A DNA stretch of 9,740 nt from Gemmatimonadales bacterium (GTDB taxonomy: Bacteria; Gemmatimonadota; Gemmatimonadetes; Palauibacterales; Palauibacteraceae), in assembly GCA_030608825.1 (NCBI GenBank), contig JAUWDL010000024.1:1-9740 (forward strand), given 5' to 3'. The position numbers were made by a program, and so were the translations under genes. The notes below the pieces were generated by a model. That model was not told where the DNA came from. It made no database searches and saw only the letters and a program-made list of their open reading frames with translations. Positions 5,489 through 9,740 of this stretch are shown piece after piece. Position 1 is the first letter of the stretch; every line of letters begins with the position of its first letter.

Positions 5489-7078
5489 GAGCTCATCGGC
5501 AGGCGCTCCGGGCCCGGCCTCGCAGACCTCGGGTTCGCAGTGATCGGCGTACTTCTCGAAGTTCTCGCGAAACAGGCCGGCCAGCCTTCGCGCCGTCGCG
5601 TCGTAGGCCTCTTTGTCCGCCCAGGTGTCGCGCGGCTTGAGGATCTCCGACGGGACGTGCGACACCTCCGTGATCATCTGGAGACCGAAGACCGGATCCA
5701 GCTCCGTGGGCGCGCTCTTCAGCTCGCCGCTGTTGATCGCATCGATGATGGCCCGCGTGTAGGGCAGATTGATTCGCGCGCCGACTCCGTAGGCCCCGCC
5801 GCTCCATCCGGTGTTCACCAGCCAGACGTCGGTCCCGTGCTCCTCAATCTTCTCGGCCAGCATCTCCGCGTACCTGGCCGGATGCCAGACGAGGAACGGG
5901 GCGCCGAAGCAGGCTGAGAAGGTCGTCTCGGGATCCGTGACGCCGACCTCGGTCCCGGCGACCTTCGCCGTGTACCCACTGATGAAATGGTACATCGCCT
6001 GCGCCTCGGTGAGCTTGCTCACCGGCGGCAGGACGCCGAACGCGTCACAGGTGAGAAAGACGATGTCCGTCGGGTGGCCGGCCACGCAGGGGATCTTGGC
6101 GTTCTGGATGAAGGTGATCGGATAGGCGCCGCGCGTGTTCTGCGTGATCGTGTCATCCGAGTAGTCGACCTTGCGGAACTCGTCCAGGACGACGTTCTCC
6201 AGCACGGCGCCGAAGCGGAGTGCCTGGAAGATGTCCGGCTCCTTCTCCATGGACAGGTCGATGGTCTTGGCGTAGCAGCCACCCTCGATGTTGAAGATCC
6301 CCTCGTCGGACCAGCAGTGCTCGTCATCGCCCACGAGCAGCCGCTTCGGATCCGCGGAGAGCGTCGTTTTTCCCGTTCCCGAGAGACCGAAGAGCAGCGA
6401 GGAGCGATCGGTCTCCGGGTCCGCCGTCGCGGAGCAATGCATGGAGAGCACCCCCTGCTTCGGCATCAGGTAGTTCATGATCGTGAAGACGCCCTTCTTC
6501 ATCTCCCCGGCGTACTCGGTGCCGAGGATCACCACCTCACGGTCCTCGAAGCTCAGGTCGACGGTGGTGGGCGAGAGTCCGGTGGTCTCGTGGGCGGCTG
6601 GAAACTGGCCGGCGTTGTAGATGACGTAGTCCGGATCCCCGAAGCTCTCCAGCTCCTCCGTGGTCGGCCGGATGAGCATGTCGTGCATGAAGAGGGCATG
6701 GTACGGGCGCGAGCAGATGATTCGCACCTTGATCCGGTACTTGGGATCCCACCCGGCGAAGCCGTCGATGCAGAAGACCGGATCGCAGAGATTGAGAAGG
6801 TCTCGCGCTCGCTCCCGGTTGAGCTTGAACAGCTCAGGCTCGATCGGGAAGTTGACGCGCCCCCACCAGACCTCACCCTCCGAGTCGACGTGCTTGACCA
6901 GATGCTTGTCCATCGGAGAACGGCCGGTCTTCTTACCCGAGTAGGCCACGAGGGCGCCGTTGGCCGCGATGGCCGAATCCTCCTCGCGCCTGATCGCTGA
7001 CTCGTACAACGCCGCCGGAGGCGGATTGCGGCGCACGTCCTCGACGGTGATGCCATGCTGGCTGAGATCGAAGCTCAT
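5471..7078 (-). CDS. pckA: Phosphoenolpyruvate carboxykinase (ATP)
   Basis: Cytoplasmic gluconeogenic enzyme converting oxaloacetate and ATP to phosphoenolpyruvate, ADP and CO2. The protein has 535 residues against 540 in E. coli. Visible motifs, numbered from the chosen ATG: SGKKTGRSPMDK (47-58, oxaloacetate-binding region), the PCK-specific P-loop GLSGTGKTTL (231-240), the metal-binding kinase-2 segment LLVGDDEHCW (247-256), and NTRGAYP (314-320). This P-loop pattern and the length mark the ATP form rather than the GTP form. The start at 7078 (MSFDLSQHG) follows GGGAGGG and AGGA in the upstream 20 nt; a longer frame to 7171 would add 31 low-quality basic residues running through the hairpin at 7141-7163. 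The C-terminus carries a short acidic tail with two Cys (HCEPEVC) beyond the usual family end. A membrane-protein gene lies upstream and a cupin 29 bp downstream, all on the same strand. Assignment is very secure. Confidence 0.97.
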   Translation of the reverse strand: MSFDLSQHGITVEDVRRNPPPAALYESAIRREEDSAIAANGALVAYSGKKTGRSPMDKHLVKHVDSEGEVWWGRVNFPIEPELFKLNRERARDLLNLCDPVFCIDGFAGWDPKYRIKVRIICSRPYHALFMHDMLIRPTTEELESFGDPDYVIYNAGQFPAAHETTGLSPTTVDLSFEDREVVILGTEYAGEMKKGVFTIMNYLMPKQGVLSMHCSATADPETDRSSLLFGLSGTGKTTLSADPKRLLVGDDEHCWSDEGIFNIEGGCYAKTIDLSMEKEPDIFQALRFGAVLENVVLDEFRKVDYSDDTITQNTRGAYPITFIQNAKIPCVAGHPTDIVFLTCDAFGVLPPVSKLTEAQAMYHFISGYTAKVAGTEVGVTDPETTFSACFGAPFLVWHPARYAEMLAEKIEEHGTDVWLVNTGWSGGAYGVGARINLPYTRAIIDAINSGELKSAPTELDPVFGLQMITEVSHVPSEILKPRDTWADKEAYDATARRLAGLFRENFEKYADHCEPEVCEAGPGAPADELVDSAD

Positions 7079-7140
7079 GTCGGTCCTGCCCTCCCAAGTC
7101 GCGCTGGCCGGGAATCGGGTCCGTCGTGTGGAAAGCGAAC

Positions 7141-7163
7141 GCGCCGCCCCCGAGGGGCGGCGC
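7141..7163 (-). terminator. GC-rich perfect hairpin between membrane-protein gene and pckA
   Basis: GCGCCGCCCC (7141-7150) and GGGGCGGCGC (7154-7163) form a perfect 10-bp stem with a 3-nt loop. It lies about 48 bp after the membrane-protein stop and 62 bp before the pckA ATG. On the minus strand it is followed by GTTCGCTTTCC, a weak T-rich tract, so it may terminate transcripts of the upstream gene. It could instead be part of the pckA 5' leader. No true U-run is present. Confidence 0.5.
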
Positions 7164-7210
7164 CCTGCCAAGCTAGTCCGTACGGAGCGGGCTCACCACC
7201 GGTGGCAGCC

Positions 7211-7672
7211 CTATGCGGCGGGGTCGGAAGAGGGCTCGGCGCGACCACTCTTCACCCCGGCTCCGATCAACACGCCGATGGCGCCGAACAGCGGGTTCAG
7301 CAGCGCCACCCAGGGGGGTTGCTGGGCGTTCTGCATCGCGACGCTGTTGCTGACATCCCCCTCGCGTGGCGCCGACGGCGAGGTGGTGGTGAGGACCGGG
7401 ACGGCGAAGGCGAAGCCGAGGAGAAGAACCAGGACCGCCAGCAGCTTGGGCGCTCTCTCATCGCGGGCGATCGCCTCACACACGTACCCGCCCAGAATTG
7501 CCCCGGCCAGCCCGAGCATGAAGCTCGTTATGATCCACAGGCTGGTGACGTCATAGACGCCGGGCTGGAAGGCCCTGTCCGCGCCCATGATGCGGTAGGC
7601 AATCGAAAAGGAGAGGAAGACGAAGGCGACCATCATGAGGTAGCCGAGGACCACGCCGCCGAAGGTCTTCAT
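7211..7672 (-). CDS. Four-helix membrane protein of unknown function
   Basis: An unrecognised integral membrane protein of 153 residues. Four hydrophobic segments are visible: about 6-27 (VVLGYLMMVAFVFLSFSIAY), 44-68 (SLWIITSFMLGLAGAILGGY), 75-97 (PKLLAVLVLLLGFAFAVPVL) and 119-141 (PPWVALLNPLFGAIGVLIGA). A polar Ser/Pro/Gln-rich loop of about 20 residues lies between helices 3 and 4, and a short hydrophilic tail follows. The second helix is Gly-rich (GLAGAILGGY), a packing pattern common in small bacterial membrane proteins. The start ATG 7672 has AGAGGAA a few nt upstream; an in-frame GTG at 7948 would add 92 residues rich in Arg and Ser that overlap the VOC gene, so it was rejected. The gene sits between the VOC gene (109-bp gap) and pckA (132-bp gap) on the same strand. 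I see no family signature and assign no function. Confidence 0.8.
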   Translation of the reverse strand: MKTFGGVVLGYLMMVAFVFLSFSIAYRIMGADRAFQPGVYDVTSLWIITSFMLGLAGAILGGYVCEAIARDERAPKLLAVLVLLLGFAFAVPVLTTTSPSAPREGDVSNSVAMQNAQQPPWVALLNPLFGAIGVLIGAGVKSGRAEPSSDPAA

Positions 7673-7781
7673 CGTTCCTCTCCGTCTCCTTGTTCGCGCG
7701 CCGCCGCCTCGAATGCCCGGCCCTCTTCCGACTCCAGAAATACCGGACTCCGCCGGCTCGGGCCAGCCGCCCCAGCCCGGG

Positions 7782-8171
7782 TCAGGCGCCTTCCGGCTCT
7801 GCAGCGGGGGGCTGCCAGAGCTCGATCTTCGTTCCCGCGGGATCGATGAACCAGCCGAAGCGGCCGAAGTCGTATTCCTCGATCTCACCCACGACCTCTG
7901 CGCCTCCCTGCTCCACCTGTTCCAGCGCACCATCGAGATCGTCCACAACGAGGTTGATCATGAACGGCTTATCGGAGGGAGCGAAGTAGGTCGTGGAGTC
8001 CTCGAACGGTCCCCAGACGCAGAAGGCCGTCCGCGGAAGACGGCTCACGTCGAACCCGACGGTGCCGTAATCATCGATCTCGAGGCCGAGGTGCTCCGCG
8101 TACCAGGCCCCCAGCCCCTTCTTGTCGCCGCACTTGAAGAACACGCCTCCGATGCCGATCGCGTTTGCCAC
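7782..8171 (-). CDS. VOC-superfamily protein (glyoxalase/bleomycin-resistance/dioxygenase fold)
   Basis: A 129-residue protein with two beta-alpha-beta-beta-beta half-modules typical of the vicinal oxygen chelate fold. The N-terminal half has GIGGVFFKCGDKKGLGAWY, then AEHLGLEIDDYG. The C-terminal half has FMINLVVDDLDGALEQVE, then GGAEVVGE and GWFIDPAGTKIELWQ, the last containing Glu117 at the usual metal-ligand position. A matching N-terminal ligand is not obvious, so catalysis is uncertain; many small VOC proteins of this kind are annotated only as glyoxalase-like. Start choice: GTG at 8177 lies almost on the Shine-Dalgarno, while GTG at 8171 lies 7 nt behind GGGAG, so I take 8171 (MANAIGIGG). 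The gene is divergent from the metallopeptidase gene and is the first of four co-directional minus-strand genes. Substrate unknown. Confidence 0.87.
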   Translation of the reverse strand: MANAIGIGGVFFKCGDKKGLGAWYAEHLGLEIDDYGTVGFDVSRLPRTAFCVWGPFEDSTTYFAPSDKPFMINLVVDDLDGALEQVEQGGAEVVGEIEEYDFGRFGWFIDPAGTKIELWQPPAAEPEGA

Positions 8172-8178
8172 GTCCACT

Positions 8179-8192
8179 CTCCCGAGGTCGGG
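8179..8192 (-). promoter_or_regulatory. VOC gene ribosome binding site inside a small inverted repeat
   Basis: On the minus strand GGGAG (8183-8179) is 7 nt from GTG 8171 and decides that start. The same bases overlap an inverted repeat CCCGA-GG-TCGGG (8181-8192) with 5-bp arms, which could pair part of the Shine-Dalgarno. The stem is short, so regulation is only a possibility. Confidence 0.45.
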
Positions 8193-8274
8193 TTACGTCA
8201 CCTTCACCACCTGTTCCAATCTCCGGACCGAGTGGCTGGCCCGGCAACTCGCGACGGCTCATACTGCTCGTGCC

Positions 8275-9276
8275 ATGATCGGTTACATGCGGTTACTCGT
8301 TGCGCTGGTTTCCTGCTCTTTGGTCCTTCCTCGGTTCATTCACGCCCAGGAGGTGGCCTATGCCGACCGCGTCCGAATCGCGGAGGCGTTTCGCCTCGCC
8401 GACGAGGTCGAGCAGCTGTGGCCCGGTTGGTCGGAGGTTCCGTTCGCCGTTCTGCTCGTGACGTCGGAGCATGAATTCCTCATCCGGCACCCCCATCCTT
8501 CCGACGATTTCGAGTCGCTGGGTCGCGATGCTCTCCTCGACGAAGAGGTGCTCGTTCGTCCGCGAGTCTTCGAGCCGGGCCTGTTGGCGACCTTTCCGGC
8601 GGTGTCAGGCTTGCCGACGCTGGTGATCGGGACACCCGAGGAGACCGGGCTCTCGTCCACCCAATGGGTGCTCACGGCGCTGCACGAACACTTCCATCAG
8701 CTCCAGATGTCGGACGCCGACTACTATCCGGCGACGAACGGGCTCGAATTGAGCGGCGGGGACGAGAGCGGAATGTGGATGCTCGACTACCCGTTTCCGT
8801 ACGACTCCCCGAAAGTGGCCGCTGCCCTGGAGAAGCTCGCGCGAGCTGCCAGGCTAGCGCTGGATTCGATCGGATCCCCGTCGTCCAGCGAGATCCTGGG
8901 TGATTACCTGGCGCAGCGAGATCGGCTGCAGGAGGCACTCACCGAGAAGGAGTACCGGTACCTGTCGTTCCAGATCTGGCAGGAAGGCATGGCCCGGTAC
9001 ACGCAGCTCGTCGTGGCAGCCCGGGCCGGAACCGAGTACGTGCCGTCGGAACAGTTCGAGGCGCTGCCGGACTTCATGCCGTACTCCGACGCCGCTGAGG
9101 AGCTGCGGGAAACGGTGCGGAGTGAGCTGGAGCGGGGGCTGCCCGAGCTCAGGCGTGTCTTCTTCTACCCGATCGGTGCCGTCGAGGGACTGCTGCTGGA
9201 TGAGTTTCGGCCGGGCTGGAGGGAGTACTATCTGGCGCGGAAGTTCTACGTCGAGCGTTACTTCGCCGATCAGTGA
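8275..9276 (+). CDS. Secreted HExxH zinc-metallopeptidase-like protein
   Basis: A 333-residue protein with a Sec-type signal: MIGYMRLL, then a hydrophobic stretch (6-19), with probable cleavage near IHA-QEV (24/25). The mature part contains LHEHFHQLQ, a complete HExxH (His137, Glu138, His141), the zinc-binding and catalytic motif of zincins. About 96 residues later comes WQEGMARYTQ, where Glu237 resembles the third zinc ligand of gluzincins, in which an EG-x-A-x-Y helix packs on the active site. The fold is otherwise rich in acidic helices, and the C-terminal FRPGWREYYLARKFYVERYF is aromatic-rich. No further domain is recognised and substrates are unknown. The start ATG 8275 (or 8287) is chosen by the signal peptide; neither has a clear Shine-Dalgarno, and the longer frame from 8122 would run across the divergent VOC gene. 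It converges with the next membrane gene with 15 bp between stops. Confidence 0.78.
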   Translation: MIGYMRLLVALVSCSLVLPRFIHAQEVAYADRVRIAEAFRLADEVEQLWPGWSEVPFAVLLVTSEHEFLIRHPHPSDDFESLGRDALLDEEVLVRPRVFEPGLLATFPAVSGLPTLVIGTPEETGLSSTQWVLTALHEHFHQLQMSDADYYPATNGLELSGGDESGMWMLDYPFPYDSPKVAAALEKLARAARLALDSIGSPSSSEILGDYLAQRDRLQEALTEKEYRYLSFQIWQEGMARYTQLVVAARAGTEYVPSEQFEALPDFMPYSDAAEELRETVRSELERGLPELRRVFFYPIGAVEGLLLDEFRPGWREYYLARKFYVERYFADQ

Positions 9277-9291
9277 GCTCTGGTCACGCGC

Positions 9292-9740
9292 CTACAGCCT
9301 CACGACTCGTCGCCACCAGTAGAACCAGGCCAGCAGCGCCAGTAACAGAACGGCGTTGCACGCGGCCAACAAAAGAATGGCGAGCGGATCGCGACCCGGC
9401 TCGCCGGCGCCTGCGAGCACGCCGACAACTCCCAGCAGGCCGACGACTCCCAGCATGCCCGCCACGAGCTTGTGGGGAAATCCGGCCATGACCTCGGCGT
9501 TCTCGGGGCGGCGGGCAGCCGCGCCGGTGTTGGACCATGAGATCCAGGAGCCGGCCAGGAAGCCGATCACGATCATGATAAGGAAGTTCCGGGGCGTATC
9601 CGGCCCGATCCACCCGATCGCCGCGAACTGGAAGACGCCGAGCGAGAAGGCGGCCGCGAAGTCGAAGAACCTCAGGACCCACTGGGCCATGGTGACGAGA
9701 AGCGTGTAGCTCACCCACACGTAGAAGATCGTCTGACCCA
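9292..9740 (-). CDS. Membrane protein, 5' end beyond window edge
   Basis: An unrecognised integral membrane protein, at least 148 residues. The frame stays open to the right edge (ending in GQTIFYVW before the GTG at 9720), and that GTG has no ribosome binding site, so I treat the gene as cut by the window. Hydrophobic segments are visible in LLVTMAQWVLRFFDFAAAF/FQFAAIGW (the first about 40 residues), NFLIMIVIGFLAGSWISW, LVAGMLGVVGLLGVVGVLAG and AILLLAACNAVLLLALLAWF, giving four or so helices. The C-terminus YWWRRVVRL is basic, which suggests it faces the cytoplasm. It converges with the metallopeptidase gene. No function is assigned. Confidence 0.72.
   Translation of the reverse strand, partial: GQTIFYVWVSYTLLVTMAQWVLRFFDFAAAFSLGVFQFAAIGWIGPDTPRNFLIMIVIGFLAGSWISWSNTGAAARRPENAEVMAGFPHKLVAGMLGVVGLLGVVGVLAGAGEPGRDPLAILLLAACNAVLLLALLAWFYWWRRVVRL

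Noticed and set aside
5987..7000. A 337-codon plus-strand frame opposite pckA
   Set aside because: Mirror of the pckA coding sequence; no motif, and pckA is unambiguous.
7079..7171. 31-residue N-terminal extension of pckA
   Set aside because: Basic, low-quality sequence that runs through the hairpin; the ATG at 7078 matches usual PckA length and has an upstream purine-rich site.
8122..8274. Longer N-terminus of the metallopeptidase frame
   Set aside because: It would overlap the divergent VOC gene and hide the signal peptide that begins at ATG 8275.
8233..8274. Possible leaderless promoter (CATACT about 10 nt before ATG 8275)
   Set aside because: No matching -35 at the right distance; too weak to claim.

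Overview
The window is GC-rich and gene-dense, with strong G/C preference at third codon positions, short intergenic gaps, and Tat-signal and lipoprotein genes. It looks like a chromosomal segment of a free-living, high-GC Gram-negative bacterium. A Gemmatimonadota-like origin is my best guess from the style of the proteins (for example the phosphofructokinase C-terminus and the amidase subgroup), but the sequence alone cannot prove it. I saw no rRNA, tRNA, CRISPR array, insertion sequence or phage gene.

Layout. (1) 3-416, plus strand: the C-terminal end of a 6-phosphofructokinase, cut by the window edge. (2) 2570-456, minus strand: a two-gene unit, a fold-type I PLP aminotransferase followed after 6 bp by an FAD-binding subunit of a xanthine-oxidase-family molybdoenzyme. 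The four-cysteine loop of the FAD protein has the spacing known from the beta subunit of 4-hydroxybenzoyl-CoA reductase. No molybdenum or [2Fe-2S] subunit gene is present. (3) 2714-5056, plus strand, divergent from (2): a three-gene operon with a small Tat-signal protein carrying an AtzG/GatC-like domain, a signal-less GatA/AtzE-type amidase whose ATG overlaps the preceding stop (ATGA), and a DUF4440/SnoaL-like lipoprotein. (4) 8171-5088, minus strand: four co-directional genes, a VOC-fold protein, a four-helix membrane protein, ATP-dependent phosphoenolpyruvate carboxykinase (pckA), and a small cupin 29 bp behind pckA. (5) 8275-9276, plus strand: a secreted HExxH metallopeptidase-like protein. 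(6) 9740-9292, minus strand: a membrane protein that runs off the right edge.

How the genes may work together. The clearest system is the operon at 2714-5056. The likely accessory subunit of the amidase carries the export signal, while the catalytic subunit has none and is translationally coupled to it. The third product is a lipoprotein. This suggests a periplasmic amidase exported as a pre-folded complex by Tat hitchhiking, a known principle for hydrogenases and molybdoenzymes that I do not know to be described for the GatA/AtzE family. The second item of interest is the orphan HcrB-like flavoprotein paired with an aminotransferase. The rest is central carbon metabolism (phosphofructokinase, PEP carboxykinase) plus small accessory proteins.
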